NCBI GenBank assembly: GCA_958496175.1
Contig: OY292278.1
Coordinates: forward strand, 8,432,001 to 8,496,000
DNA length: 64,000 nucleotides
From: Sisyra terminalis
Lineage: Eukaryota > Arthropoda > Insecta > Neuroptera > Sisyridae
Direction of reading: 5' to 3'
Below the pieces are notes generated by a model, which saw only the letters and a program-made list of their open reading frames with translations, was not told the origin of the DNA and searched no databases. Shown here piece after piece: positions 45,633-55,984 of this stretch. Within the stretch, counting starts at the first letter, position 1. Each line of letters starts with the position of its first letter. The translations under genes and the position numbers were made by a program.

Positions 45633-46721
45633 ACACATAGTTGATGTTAATAGAGATTTCTACTAATATTCAAAGTCTAGACCCTTAACTTCTGTTATTT
45701 TAACGCGAGTATTTTGATAAGTTTCGACTTTTTTCAGTCATAATTAAGACCGACTTTATTTATGTATAGATGCTGATTGATTTACGGATTATTTGGTCCA
45801 TGGTAGGTAAACCTATCGTAGCTATACACAATAGACATACTCTTTTTAGATATTTATAAATATTTTTTGAAAATTAATTAATTGAATTCGGCAAAATAGT
45901 GTTTTTAAGTATGATTATGTTTTTCGTAAAAGAAATAAGAAAAATAAAAATTTCCATATACTACTACAAGGAGCAAACCTAAAAAGAAAACAATCAACAC
46001 CAACGTTACGCAGACGAAGTCGCGGGGATCAGCTAGTCTATTTATAAAACTATTTTTTTTCATCCGATTGATTTTAGATGAATCTGCAAGGACTTATGAT
46101 TGTCACCGCAAGGACCATTTTTTGAAACTGGGTCAACACAGACAGCTATAACTTTGGAAATTATAATTTTTTTTTTTTCAAATTTTCGTGACTTTAAGTC
46201 AAAACATTGTATAATAATGCCATATTATTACTTTTGTAAAATAACATGATTTAATAGCAAAAAAAAATTACTGAAAATTCTCATTTTTTCGTGTCTCTGA
46301 CTACCCCTAACCCCTTAAGAACGTACAAACGAAAAAATAACTTTAGGGAACTCAATTGAATCGGTGCTTCATATATTAAAATTCAATCTACATTAAACTC
46401 TAAAATCAAATTAGCTTTTCCAACTGGAATAGAAAATATTACCTCAGCCCCAAACCATAGCTGTCCTGCAAGATTTTCCTGCAACACATCTTCGGGAAAC
46501 TTGACTCGAAAGTCTCGATTTGCCCGTTCGTTTGGAATGAGCACATCCATAATTGCATTGGTAATGTTCAGCACTCGATCTTGAGAATGTCGTAACATAT
46601 TCACCAATGCTGTGCATCGTTCTGGATCTTTTCGACCATCGAAACTATCCAATTCGCTGGCGATCATGTTCAATGCTTCATCGGCGAAGAAAAATTGCGC
46701 CAGCAACGACGTATCGTCTTT
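32943..46721 (-). CDS. LST2: lateral signaling target protein 2 homologue (FYVE protein), 5'-incomplete
   Basis: A negative regulator of EGFR signalling acting at early endosomes (LST-2/ZFYVE28 family). Three minus-strand exons: 46721-46443, 41052-38864, 33654-32943, phases 0 and 2, giving about 1059 residues. The N-terminal block is diagnostic: [29 protein letters not shown] across the splice to [15 protein letters not shown], then [16 protein letters not shown] and [17 protein letters not shown] long Ser/Thr/Asn-rich acidic middle follows. The C-terminus is a FYVE finger with [20 protein letters not shown] and RVCNKC, expected to bind PI3P. The short exon encoding the family's M-x-x-x-RKW-type start precedes KDDTSLL and was not found, so it lies in unrecognised DNA upstream or beyond the window. 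Both visible introns (about 5.4 and 5.2 kb) are transposon-rich. Confidence 0.95.
33681..33960. repeat. segment shared with CFAP58 intron 4
   Basis: The partner of 26641-26915. It lies just upstream of the LST2 exon 4 acceptor, within intron 3. It continues past TTTATGAG into ATTAATGCAG, showing the undisturbed sequence that a hAT element interrupts in the other copy. Confidence 0.8.
33961..36870. other. LST2 intron 3 DNA, few features
   Basis: No exon is supported. A perfect double-octamer hairpin lies at 35583-35609. Open frames on either strand (for example 34002-34274 minus) show no family resemblance. Confidence 0.4.
35583..35609. promoter_or_regulatory. palindrome with paired octamer motifs
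   Basis: Inverted ATTTGCAT (35584-35591) and ATGCAAAT (35601-35608), part of 13-bp perfect arms separated by one base. ATGCAAAT is the POU-factor octamer. It is followed by a second small CTCGA/TCGAG dyad. It sits within LST2 intron 3. Confidence 0.4.
36876..37110 (+). mobile_element. decayed hammerhead-bearing retroelement terminus
   Basis: Inverted blocks AATTGTGGGCAATA (left, near 36885) and TATTGCCCACAATT (right, near 37090) flank a motif at 37013-37044: GTGAAGA, extra A, stem II GTCA...TGAC, GAA, ACGT, T. The first core base is G instead of the required C, so cleavage is not expected. It belongs to the same structural class as the motifs at 51 and 63 kb. Confidence 0.45.
37404..38784. 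mobile_element. 1.38-kb palindromic hAT-type element in LST2 intron 3
   Basis: Termini TAGTGTGGGTCAAA and the inverse of TAGGGTGGGTCAAA, with a perfect 8-bp target duplication ATCAGTAA (37396-37403, 38785-38792). The halves are inverted copies over about 550 bp each, around a 250-bp centre near 38040. Landmarks are CTACAAAAAAGGTA, GCTCTATAAAAATGG and their inverses. It encodes no protein. If transcribed within LST2 pre-mRNA it would fold into long double-stranded RNA. Confidence 0.92.
41053..41560. other. LST2 intron 2, 3' end
   Basis: Acceptor TTTTTGCAG precedes exon 3 at 41052. No other feature recognised. Confidence 0.5.
41567..43480. repeat. triple alternating inverted repeat (A, A-inverse, A) in LST2 intron 2
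   Basis: A block of about 120 bp (GTCATCAAATTAAATTCATA through TTCATCAGCTCCCTAAA) occurs forward at 41569-41670, inverted at about 42215-42330 and forward again at 43367-43465. The first pair encloses an AT-rich centre near 41950; the second pair encloses a 972-bp hairpin element at 42359-43330. No coding capacity. Confidence 0.8.
42359..43330. mobile_element. about 1-kb palindromic hAT-type element (TAGACTGGG family)
   Basis: Ends TAGACTGGGTCAAAAATCGA and its inverse. Near each end is the dyad TTAATATTAATATTAA. Internal inverted landmarks are CTACAAAAAAGGTCTC and TCAAGCTTTAAACG. The immediate flanks are inverted (ATGTATCC, GGATACAT) rather than direct, so no classical duplication is visible. 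Relative: 53563-54575. Confidence 0.8.
43474..43980. repeat. repeats with TTTGAAAGTGAGT-type ends
   Basis: GTTTATTTTGAAAGTGGCG at 43480 is inverted at about 43710-43730 (CACTTTCAAAATAAACGG) and occurs again near 43950-43970. These are probably ends of one or two small palindromic elements. Confidence 0.5.
45177..46036 (+). mobile_element. non-autonomous Helitron, copy 1
   Basis: Begins TCTATACTAATA after an A, ends GGGATCAGCTAG before a T, with no target duplication. Just before the end is the hairpin CGC-A-GAC-GAA-GTC-GCG. The sister TTAA element has the unbroken site GATTATCTATTAATAAAAC near 12886. A (TA)n microsatellite lies at 45601-45630. No Rep/helicase is encoded. Confidence 0.92.
45601..45630. 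repeat. (TA)n microsatellite
   Basis: About 15 TA units inside the Helitron. Confidence 0.95.
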
Positions 46722-47467
46722 CTAAAACAAAAAAAAAAAATATTTCAATATTACAAATCGTTTCTACTCGAATATCGTTTTATATCTCATAATCGATTTT
46801 GCTACTGAATTCGAAATTTTTGTCACTAAAAATAAAAATGATGTCATTCCACGATGAATATGTATGTGAAGAAGACATTGAAGAGTCTTGAAAGGAAATG
46901 CATTGAAATGAAAACTTGTTCTGATATTTTTTTTTCTTATCAAAAGGTAAAAAATATTCTTTTGAATTTTAATATTACATAAGTTACTTTAACTAATTTT
47001 TTCTTCAATATAATAATAATTTCCATAAAGATATTAACTACATATTATCAATTAAATGTGCAATGTGCATATTAAATACATCTAGACTTTATGTACACAT
47101 TTGTGAATAAAGCCTACAAAGTTCAAACCACTAGAGTTTTGCAAGACCTTATCTTATAAACAAATAGATTTCGTGACCAAGCTGACATATTCAAGGCTCT
47201 AGAAAATATGAAAAAATCACGTATAAACCTCAAACTCTCATAATTCAGACGACAAATATGCCAAAATTTACATTGTAAGACGCATTATTACATACATATT
47301 TATAAGTAAATCGCGAATTTTTCCATCCAAATGAAGAAAAATGACTATAAATTTGTGTCACCTTTGAAAAAATTTGGATTATTTATGGCTGTATAAGAAA
47401 AATATGTAATGAGAACCAACCATACTTTACGTCAATAATAATGAAAATGCAGACCATATCATCGTAA
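46722..47467. other. LST2 intron 1 or upstream DNA
   Basis: Contains the acceptor TTTTAG of exon 2 at its left edge. No other feature recognised. Confidence 0.5.
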
Positions 47468-48163
47468 TCTATACTAATATATAAAATTCTTACGTCTGTC
47501 TGTACATTTCGATTTTGAACCCAATTTTAGGGTAAATATTTGTTTTAAGAGACCCTTATCCCAAATTTAACATTTTTAAAATTTTTGTCTGTCTGTCTGT
47601 GTGTCCCGATTTAAATAAAGAATAGAACAACCAAATTTAATGAAATTTGGTATTAAGATACAACACAATTTCCCACAGACTATAGGCTACTTATCATTCC
47701 AAAAAAATAATAAGGGAAGGTATTCCCTAGGGATGAAAACAGAAATTTTTACACTAGACAAGTGAGTTATATAGCATTGAAAAGGTAATTTAAAGATAGA
47801 AAATAATCTTTAAAAATATTTTTAGTTGAACTTTTAAGGTATTATTAGGAATAGAAAGTATATTAGGAATATTTTAAGGTATACCTAACGTAGGTATACC
47901 GAATAGACCATACTCTTTTTAGATATTTATAAATATTTTTTGAAAATTAATTGATCATTATATACAATTATTTTATTCTAAGTAACAGTTTAGTAAATGT
48001 GTCTTTTTAAAGTTGACAAAATAGTGTTTTTAAGTATGATTATGTTTTTCGTAAAAGAAATAAGAAAAATAATAATTTTCATATGCCACTACAAATAACA
48101 AATTTAAAAATAAAATAAAGTCTACACCTACGTTACGCAGACGAAGTCGTGGGGATCAGCTAG
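47468..48163 (+). mobile_element. non-autonomous Helitron, copy 2
   Basis: 696 bp. Starts TCTATACTAATA after A and ends GGGATCAGCTAG before T. The 3' hairpin CGC-A-GAC-GAA-GTC-GTG has one G-T pair. Highly similar to 45177-46036 at both ends but with a shorter middle. Confidence 0.9.
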
Positions 48164-48252
48164 TATGGTATATAGTAAACAAAACAAATTAAATGACGGT
48201 AAACTTATAGTTACGAAGCAATGAAAATCCATAAAAAATATATATTTGTATA

Positions 48253-48962
48253 CAGTGGCGTAGCTAGATAACCAAGGGCCCTGGGGCAAATTAAAAAATG
48301 GGGCCCCACTGCTATGTAAACTGGTTAGGTTTTATCAAATTAAAATATGAAATATACAAATACATTAAAAATGCTAAGCTACTTAAGCTCTTTTTTGTGT
48401 ACTGCAGGGCAGGTAATGAAAATATTAAACAGTAACAACATAAATTACAATTAATATTTGGTGTAGGTTTGGCTAATAAAACGAAATTGAGAAGATTCAA
48501 GGGTTTATTATATACAGGTCAGGCCTACCAACTGACTAAATAACAATTATATTTACAATTTTTCCTAGCTATAGTTTTCTCAAAAGTATCATTGACTTCG
48601 TTTAAATCCAGGCTTAATGCGGTTTTGTTTTCAATTGCTATTAGCGATAAATATCGGAGTCGAGTTTGGCCCATATTATTTCTTAAATAGTTTTTTATTA
48701 TTTTTAATTTGCTTAATGACTTTTCAGCAGCTGCAGAAGTGACAGGAATTGTAAAGAATAATAACATTGTTGTAAATACTTCCGTTAGGTCGCATTCTAG
48801 TACTCCATATTTGCTCATTATTTCCTTACATAATTGGTGAACTTCCAACTGAATTTCCAAAAGTTCAATTCGATCGAGATTTCTGGTACGGATTCGAGGG
48901 CCCCCTGAGCTTGAGGACCCCGGGGCACTGCCCCGCCTAGCCTCTAGGTGGCTACGCCACTG
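48253..48962 (-). mobile_element. internally deleted hAT element, copy 5
   Basis: 710 bp with perfect CAGTGGCGTAGCTA-type ends and a perfect 8-bp duplication TTTGTATA (48245-48252, 48963-48970). The minus strand 48525-48860 encodes the transposase C-terminus with TIPVTSAAAEKSLSKLK and LRNNMGQTRLRYLSLIAIEN. N-terminal and catalytic parts are missing. Confidence 0.94.
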
Positions 48963-48970
48963 TTTGTATA

Positions 48971-50886
48971 CCTATTTACTTTTATGTTACTGATTTTTAA
49001 TTAAACTTTTACCAAAACACTTTAGCATAAAAAATTTTAGTAAACCTAAACTATTTTGTATATGGACATGGGTAAGCAAACCTAGGTTTGCAAGCCGCAT
49101 GCGGCTTTTTAATTTGATTTTAATTCCATTTACAGAACAGCAATTACAAATTGTAAGACAAAATACCTACAGGCAAAAATCGCAGAAATTAAAAAAGATC
49201 CAATTGTTACCGTAAATGGAAGAAAACTTTTGTAAACGATATTCATTTAACAATTAATATCTGCCTTGGTCTTTTTAATATAATCTTAAAGATTTGTTGG
49301 CTAAAAATTTTTGAAAAGAAACACCTGAAGAAGTCAAAAAGATCGAAAGGCCCAATTTCGATTGATTTAGAGTAATTACGATGTAACGATGTAACTCCAA
49401 AAGTTAATTGCATTTTGTTAACAATTTAGTTTTACTAATTCAATTATAAAATGACTTTAAATGTCTTCTAATGCGTTTTTTAGACATTTAAATACCTTTT
49501 TTCAACCACTTGGCGTAAATGCAACTGAAATATGGATTGAACTCTAAGAAATCATGAGACAGATATATAAGTTGTCTTTGTTGTACTCTATCAGAAGTCA
49601 ATCAATTTACTTTTTGGAAGGCAGGGCGGAGTCAATAATGGCGGTAAAATGCAAATTCAATTAGCATTCCTTTTTATAAATAGAAAATTCACTAAGGTTA
49701 CAGGTCCTATTACAAAAATAATGTAAAATAAAGCTCAAATAGTTTAATTCAAAAGCTAATCAAAGTTTTCCGAAGTAAATAAAAGGCAATTATCAGAAAC
49801 TTCATAAATTTATGCTACGATAATGTTATCACCATCTGGTGAGTTTTGAAAAAACTAATTATGATCCACTTTTAAATACTCTCAATACATACTCTCAATT
49901 CTTAGCTGTTTTGAAATGATTAGAATCAAATTACGTTATTATTGACAAATACTTTTGTAAAGATGTATTTTTGATGTTATAGCGAAATAAAAAAGACTTA
50001 AACGAATGCTATGAAATAGAATAGAATATGTAAAAACGTATAGAAGTCAATGGTAAAAAAAAATGCAACTGATGCTTAGCATTTCGTAGCATGCCTAATC
50101 ACCGGCCATATTTATTGTCTTTGTCCTTTTTTGTTACATGCATATCTGCTTTTCTATCACTTATTTCTTAATCAACCTTGTAAAAATACATTTTAAAGGC
50201 ATATTAAAGGCTATTAAAGGCATTTCTATTAAATTTTAGTAGGTACAACTTACGAAAAAATCCAAGAAAATTGAAAACAATTGAATTTTCACGTGGAAAA
50301 TCTCAGATTTAATAAAATATTTTCTACAAATTTCGGAGAAAATATTTTCTCTTGATTTTCCAGATAATAAGAAAGTCTCAGATATTCCAGTTTTCCGGAA
50401 ATCCCTGTTAAAGACAAAAATGATTTTTGTATACAAGTATCCAGTGCAAATTGAGAAATGGTTAGGAAATGCCAAATTAAGAATTTTTCCTTGAACGCTA
50501 AACACTTGGAATATGTACCGAAAATTATTATTTTGCATAAAGTTGGTGCCTTTACTTCTATTCCAACAATTGGTTGTTACTATTTGGTGGCTTGGTTCTA
50601 AAAGACCCAATATATTTTTTTTTTAAATTTTGTGTAATTTATACCAAAAGTTTTTAATTTAGTAAATCTTTAATTCTACAAAAACCAATATCTAATAACA
50701 AACTAAAATAGATTGGATTTCTTTCATAAATATCTTTCATTGTCTTTTTCTCGAAAGTATAATTTTTGACTTTGGCCCTTTTAAAACCAAGCCACAGAAT
50801 TGTTGCAGCCTTCTTCTCTTCAAAAGTGTAATATTAATATTTTCTATGTAATTTAAAACGATAATTGCCCCATTTACTGTCTATAC
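48971..50886. other. DNA without recognised gene
   Basis: Two adjacent perfect palindromes at 49077-49107. A 124-codon minus-strand frame at 50236-50610 is not supported by any family motif. An inverted GGCTTGGTTCTAAAAG / CTTTTAAAACCAAGCC pair spans 50588-50796. Confidence 0.4.
49077..49107. repeat. two adjacent perfect palindromes
   Basis: CAAACCTAGGTTTG (49077-49090) is followed by AAGCCGCATGCGGCTT (49092-49107). The GCCGCATGCGGC block is common near hAT element ends, so this may be a terminal remnant. Confidence 0.5.
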
Positions 50887-51025
50887 CATTGTTTCTTAAC
50901 CTGTGGTCCGCGGTCCCATACGCATCTATCATTTTTGTTTTTTAATTTATTTAAATAAGAAAATTTAGGTTGTTTAAGATCATTTTTTTTTTTTTTTTAT
51001 TTTTTATTTAATATTTTATTATTTC

Positions 51026-51076
51026 AAAAAGCAACGTTTCGTTACGTAATCGTAACTTCCTCAGGCTTCTTGATTT
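51026..51076 (-). ncRNA. hammerhead-ribozyme-like motif, minus arm
   Basis: CTGAGGA at 51064-51058 (minus). Identical core and stems to the plus-arm motif at 51203-51254. Stem I, TCAAGAAGC with GCTTTTTGA, gives nine consecutive pairs including one G-U. Confidence 0.55.
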
Positions 51077-51202
51077 ACAAAATTAAATATTTTTAATTTA
51101 AATTCAATAAATAAAAAAAATATTTTTAATTTAAATTCAATAAATAAAAAAATATTTTATTTTTACTTATTGAATTTAAATTAAAAATATTTAATTTTGT
51201 AA

Positions 51203-51254
51203 ATCAAGAAGCCTGAGGAAGTTACGATTACGTAACGAAACGTTGCTTTTTGAA
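51203..51254 (+). ncRNA. hammerhead-ribozyme-like motif, plus arm
   Basis: CTGAGGA 51213-51219, extra A, stem II GTTACG-ATTA-CGTAAC, GAA 51237-51239, ACGT 51240-51243, H17 = T at 51244. Stem I pairs TCAAGAAGC upstream with GCTTTTTGA downstream, nine pairs. The long stem I on both sides of the core is the best structural support for a hammerhead in the window. Stem III ACGT has no loop. Confidence 0.6.
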
Positions 51255-51500
51255 ATAATAAAATATTAAATAAAAAATAAAAACAAAAAGATCTTAAACA
51301 ACCTGAATTTTCTTATTTAAAAAAATATAAAAGCTGAGATCTGATTTTTATCATCTATTTGTTTTTTATTTTAATGAAGGAATACTAAAATATAATATTG
51401 TACGAAAATTGCACCTTTTTTCACTCAGGGGTCCTTGGCATTATGCTTGATTTCCTTGGGGATCCGCGGCTGAAAAAGGTTAGGAACCGCTGGTCTATAC

Positions 51501-52500
51501 GAATAATGCCAAATTAACTAAGCAAAGTAGATGCAATATATTCAACAATTTTATATTACATATCCCAATCAGTAAAAGGAAACACCTGTAGAATAAAGAT
51601 TTTTTTTCAATCCGAATAAAATAGAAATGTAGTTCAACGTTTAAATTTCAATAAAAAACTATTAGAAATTATACTAAAGCATTTGAAAATAGTTATCGTT
51701 TTGGATAAGACAAAACGCACGCAAATATATCCACCATAAAAGCACAGCTTGTGTAATATTCTCACATAACATCATATTACATACCAATTTATCAAATTGC
51801 CCTATCATTACTGCTAATTATCATAACGACCGATTTATTCCTCATCAATCATTTCAATTCATAACATTTCTTTCTTTTCAGTGAAAAAATACGTAGACAA
51901 ATCACCTATCAAAACCAAAACGAAAAATTCTATTTTTTCTTTGTCTTCTATTCAAAATTCATTTAACATAACATTTATTTTGTAATAGCAATTTGAAAAA
52001 ACTTTATTTTTTTTCTATTGCAGCAAAACTAATTTTAACTTTTCGCAACAAAAAGCTCAATGGTAGTTTGGTGGAAAAAAAGAACTATATAAAATTAACA
52101 TCGTAAATTTTACCTATATATTATGGTAAATTGAATTTGCCTTTTTTTTTTCGAAACCAACGTCGTTCTGCTTTCATTTCAATTCGGATTTTAGGTAAAA
52201 AAATTTGAGAAATGTGGTGAATAGGAGTGTTTCAGACTCAAGATTTGATTTATATAACGGAGTGTTGGCTCAAGTCCAAACGATTTAAAGTTCGGCTGCT
52301 TTTGTGTAGAAGCTCAACGGTAAAAAAGCTCCATAGTACAATTCAGCCCAGACAAATTGAGTTATGGATGAATGGACTTGAATTGCAACGATTCATTGAT
52401 TAATCTCAATATACAAATTGATTGATTTAAATCAAATAGAAGACAAATAAGTTCAATAACTAAAACCATTCGATTTTTATAAGTTTTATAATAGACTACT
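51501..52500. other. DNA without recognised gene
   Basis: No supported exon. A minus-strand peptide start at 52177 was considered as LST2 exon 1 and rejected. Confidence 0.4.
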
Positions 52501-52508
52501 ATATACAT

Positions 52509-53554
52509 TAGACTGATTCAAAAAAAAATCATAATTTTTTTTTTCTTAATTATATCGAAAAAAATTGTTGGAAATGACAAAAAAAATCCTCTGAAAGTTT
52601 AAGCTCTAAATATTAATATTAAGAAGTGCTGCATCGCAAATTTTGATTTTCCATTTAAATAACGTGGGAACAATATTCTCTTGCACTTTGGAATTTTATA
52701 GCTCCCGTTGGTGACAATATTTCGGAATGACCAAGGTATATTCTTGTAGAAAATTAAACGATCTATAAAAAAGGTCCCTAACAAGTTTTTGATATATTTA
52801 TTTCTCACAAAAGATATTCGAAGTCAAAGTTGAACTAAAGGGAAATTTTAATATTTTTTCAATTTTTTGACGCAACCATCAATTTTATGAGAAAATTTGA
52901 TTGGACATTTTTTATAGAGCACTTTTTTTTGTATAACTTATCTCTATAAAAGTTTTTCGTATTTTTTACAGGTTCTAAGTAGTAAAAAAAAAAATTTTTA
53001 TGTTAAAAATATAATAATTCAGGGAATATTATTAATTTAAAACAATAAAATTACGAATATATTCAGTTTAATGCAAATAACATAGGACCTGTGAAAAATA
53101 TCAAAAACTTTTATAGAGATAAGTTATAGGAAGAAAAGTGCTCTACATAAAATATACTATAAAATTTTCTCATAAAATTGATGGTTGCGTCAAAAAATTA
53201 AAAAACTATTAAAATTTCTCTTTAGTTCAACTTTGACCTCGAATAACTTTTGAAGAAATAAATATATCAAAAACTTGGTTGGAGACCTTTTTTGTAGATC
53301 GTTCAATTTTCTACAAGAATATATCTTGGTCATTCCGAAATATTGTCACCAACGTGAGCTATTAAAATTCCAAAGTGCAAGGGAATATTGTTCCCACGTT
53401 ATTTAAATGGAAAATCGAAATTTGCGGTGCGGCATCTCTCAATATTAATATTAAGAGCTTAAACTTTCACAGGATTTTTTTTTTGTCATTCCCAACAATA
53501 TTTTCGATATAATTAAGAAAAAAAAAATCATACTTTTTTTTTTGATTCAGTCTA
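52509..53554. mobile_element. 1.05-kb palindromic hAT-type element (TAGACTGATTC family), copy 1
   Basis: Ends TAGACTGATTCAAAA and its inverse. Target copies ATATACAT (52501-52508) and ATATACAC (53555-53562). The arms fold back over about 470 bp each. Inner landmarks are TTAATATTAATATTAAGA, TTGCACTTTGGAATTTTA and CTATAACTTATCTCTATAAA. It directly abuts the next element through a shared 8-bp duplication. Confidence 0.92.
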
Positions 53555-53562
53555 ATATACAC

Positions 53563-54575
53563 TGGACTGGGCCAAAATAATCGACTTTTTTTTTTGAATA
53601 GTATATTGAAAATATTGTTCAACGTGACAAAAAAATAAATATTGGGAAGTTTTGAGTCCATAATATTAATATTAAGAGGCCTATCATATTTAATTTCGAT
53701 TTTTTATTTGTGCTTTCATTTTTGCGTCAATGCTGTCAAACTATCAAGGTACAAAAATTCATCGCCACATATATATTAACAGAAAATTAAATTCCCTACA
53801 AAAACCGTCTTTTTGAAAATTTTTGCCAGACACGCCGTTTCCCAATAATCAAGCTTTAAACATTGATAACATTTTTAGATTTATCTTCTTTATTTTGGAA
53901 TTTTGTACCTAACGAAAAAATAAATATATAGAAATCAATATAGATTCATGAAGGGATTTTAATGCTCTACAAAAAAGGTCTCTTAACGTTTTTAAATAAA
54001 ATCACTCTTTCAAAATTGATTCAACCACGAAATAAACAATAATTTAATTTTTTCTTCAACTTTAATTGTGAATAACTTTGGAAAAAGTGTTTTTGTAAAA
54101 ACGTTTAGAGACCTTTTTTGTAGAGCATTAAATTCCTTTCAAGAATCTTTATTGTTCATTTGGATATATTTATTTGTTCGTTAGTTACAAAATTCCAAAA
54201 TAAATAAGATAAATTTAAAAATTATATCAATGTTTAAAGCTTGATTATTCGGAAACGGCGTGTCTAGCAAAAAATTTCAAAAAGAAGTTTTTTGTAGGGA
54301 ATTTAATTTTCTATAAATATATGCGCAGAGGAATTTTTTTACCTTGATACAAATAAAAAATCGAAATTAAAGATGATAGACCTCTGAATATTAATATTAA
54401 GGGCTCAAACTTTCCCGATAATTTTTTTTTTGTCACCTTGAACAATATTTTCGATATACTTTTCAAAAAAAATATAAATATTAAGGGCTCAAACCTTCCC
54501 GATATTGTTTTTGTCACCTTGAACAATTCTTTTTATATACTTTTAAAAAAAAATCGATTTTTTTGGCTCCGTCTA
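53563..54575. mobile_element. 1.0-kb palindromic hAT-type element (TAGACTGGG family), copy 2
   Basis: Ends TGGACTGGGCCAAAATAATC and the inverse of TAGACGGAGCCAAAA. Flanked by perfect ATATACAC duplications (53555-53562, 54576-54583). Related to 42359-43330. Near the right end a short segment (about 54395-54520) is duplicated. Confidence 0.9.
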
Positions 54576-54583
54576 ATATACAC

Positions 54584-55984
54584 ATCAAATAGCGTAATTC
54601 CCCTGTGTACAAGGAAATAATCATTCTTCTTTCTAAAATTTTAATTTCAAAAACCAAATGTATGTTTTCTCAAGAAAAAAACTTAACAAACAAACCGTTA
54701 AAACTTGGCAATTTAAAAAAAATATCTCATTAAAACACCTAATACCATCTAATTTAATTAGCAAGTCTACAATATATATGTATATATATATTATTTTTTT
54801 TGTTAAAAACGCCAAAGATTTCTCCTGATTACAATTGGAGGTGAAAAGTTCAATGACGTTAAGATATTTTAATTGCAAGCACCTCACATTTTCACCTCCC
54901 ACTTCATCCACGTACCCACTCATTACTTCATTCTCCATTCATTTAACACAAAATCAAATTAACAATTTCACATCTTTGCAAAAAAAAAGAGGAAAAAAAA
55001 TACATTCATAGCATGATTTTCACCGTACGTCAAGTGGAAAATTTCCTCTCGCATTTTGCCAATTTATTTTTCCAACGACGTGATACGAGCTTTTCAAACC
55101 ACTTATGATTCTTCATTGCCACACCGCATATCTCCGACCAATTGTGGGTAAAAGCTCCACAAGCTTGCACGTATGAAAAAGAAAATATATTTCCGTATAA
55201 CGAGTTAATAAAATAAAAATTTAATGACTATAATAAAAACGTAAGTCAAAAGGAAAAATTTTCGAGGAAATTCGTCAGTTTTCTAGACTTTCAACGCATG
55301 TTACATTTTTTTTTTATATATTAGGCCAAGGTCGACACCTAACGGAAAATTACACGGAAAACTCACTTCCAGTGATGTTTCCCATCCTCTGCTCAATCGT
55401 GTTCACATATTTTCCCTCTGCTTTTCTTTATATTTGTATAATTATATTAAAATCAATAATTCTAAGGTCTTATTGATAAAAATCTTCTAAAAGTGTACAA
55501 TATATATATATTTCAAATTTATTTAATTTAGCAAAGTAAATATGTACTAGTTTACGTAAAAAACAAGTCATTAGTAACAACGATTATAATGATCTAGAAA
55601 CGAGATAATTAAAATAGAAATCATAACGAACGCAATTATAAAGGTGAACATGTTTCAAACTTTAACAGTACACAAAATGATTATATAACTTTTGAAAATT
55701 GCGATATTGGTTAAGTTTTTTACGTCAATCGTTTAAAAACTCTAGTGAATTATTTTCTCGAATTTTTTGTTCATTTTTCATCCAAATTTAAGACCATTAT
55801 CCATTCAAATCCAAACATTTGTAGTATTCAGCTTATTAATTCGAATTTTTCGTCAACCAACATTCATTTCTTTAAACGTTAAGAAGGGCTAAACAGAATG
55901 AAAATTGGTTCTAAAGATCAAAATTTCTTCAAGACAAACATCTACACATTAAAATCTCAAACATTTGAGCAAATGAAGCATTAT
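54584..55984. other. mixed DNA, possible promoter-like patch
   Basis: The stretch 54870-55440 is less AT-rich than its surroundings and carries a minus-strand frame at 55037-55174. It may be LST2 upstream or promoter DNA, but nothing is certain. Confidence 0.35.

Larger units (their letters stand above)
44693..46318. mobile_element. TTAA-flanked element carrying a Helitron insertion
   Basis: TTAA at 44693-44696 and 46315-46318. Ends TTAAGGGGTTATGGGTAGTC and the inverse. Homologous to 12468-13178 along its length, except for an 860-bp Helitron at 45177-46036. No transposase. Confidence 0.88.
50945..51330. mobile_element. palindromic insert with two intact hammerhead-like motifs
   Basis: Two inverted arms of about 165 bp, each ending outward in a poly-A/T AAATATTAAATAAAAA tract. 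Each arm carries CTGAGGA, extra A, stem II GTTACG-ATTA-CGTAAC, GAA, ACGT, T. It is probably a head-to-head pair of Penelope-like terminal segments from a different family than the one at 31 kb. Confidence 0.55.
50887..51492. mobile_element. hAT-type MITE with a retroelement insertion
   Basis: Ends CATTGTTTCTTAACCTG and AGGTTAGGAACCGCTG. Perfect 8-bp target duplication GTCTATAC (50879-50886, 51493-51500). Relative of 1509-2426. Its middle is interrupted by a palindromic hammerhead-bearing insert at about 50945-51330. Confidence 0.9.

Noticed and set aside
50236..50610. A 124-codon minus-strand frame
   Set aside because: Phe/Asn/Ile-rich composition of translated AT-rich DNA, no motif, no splice context and no upstream signal.
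52120..52177. Candidate LST2 exon 1 on the minus strand, MKAERRWFRKKK from 52177
   Set aside because: It resembles the expected basic RKW-type start, but there is no GT donor in phase 0 after the lysines (only a GC in the wrong phase), so it cannot join KDDTSLL.
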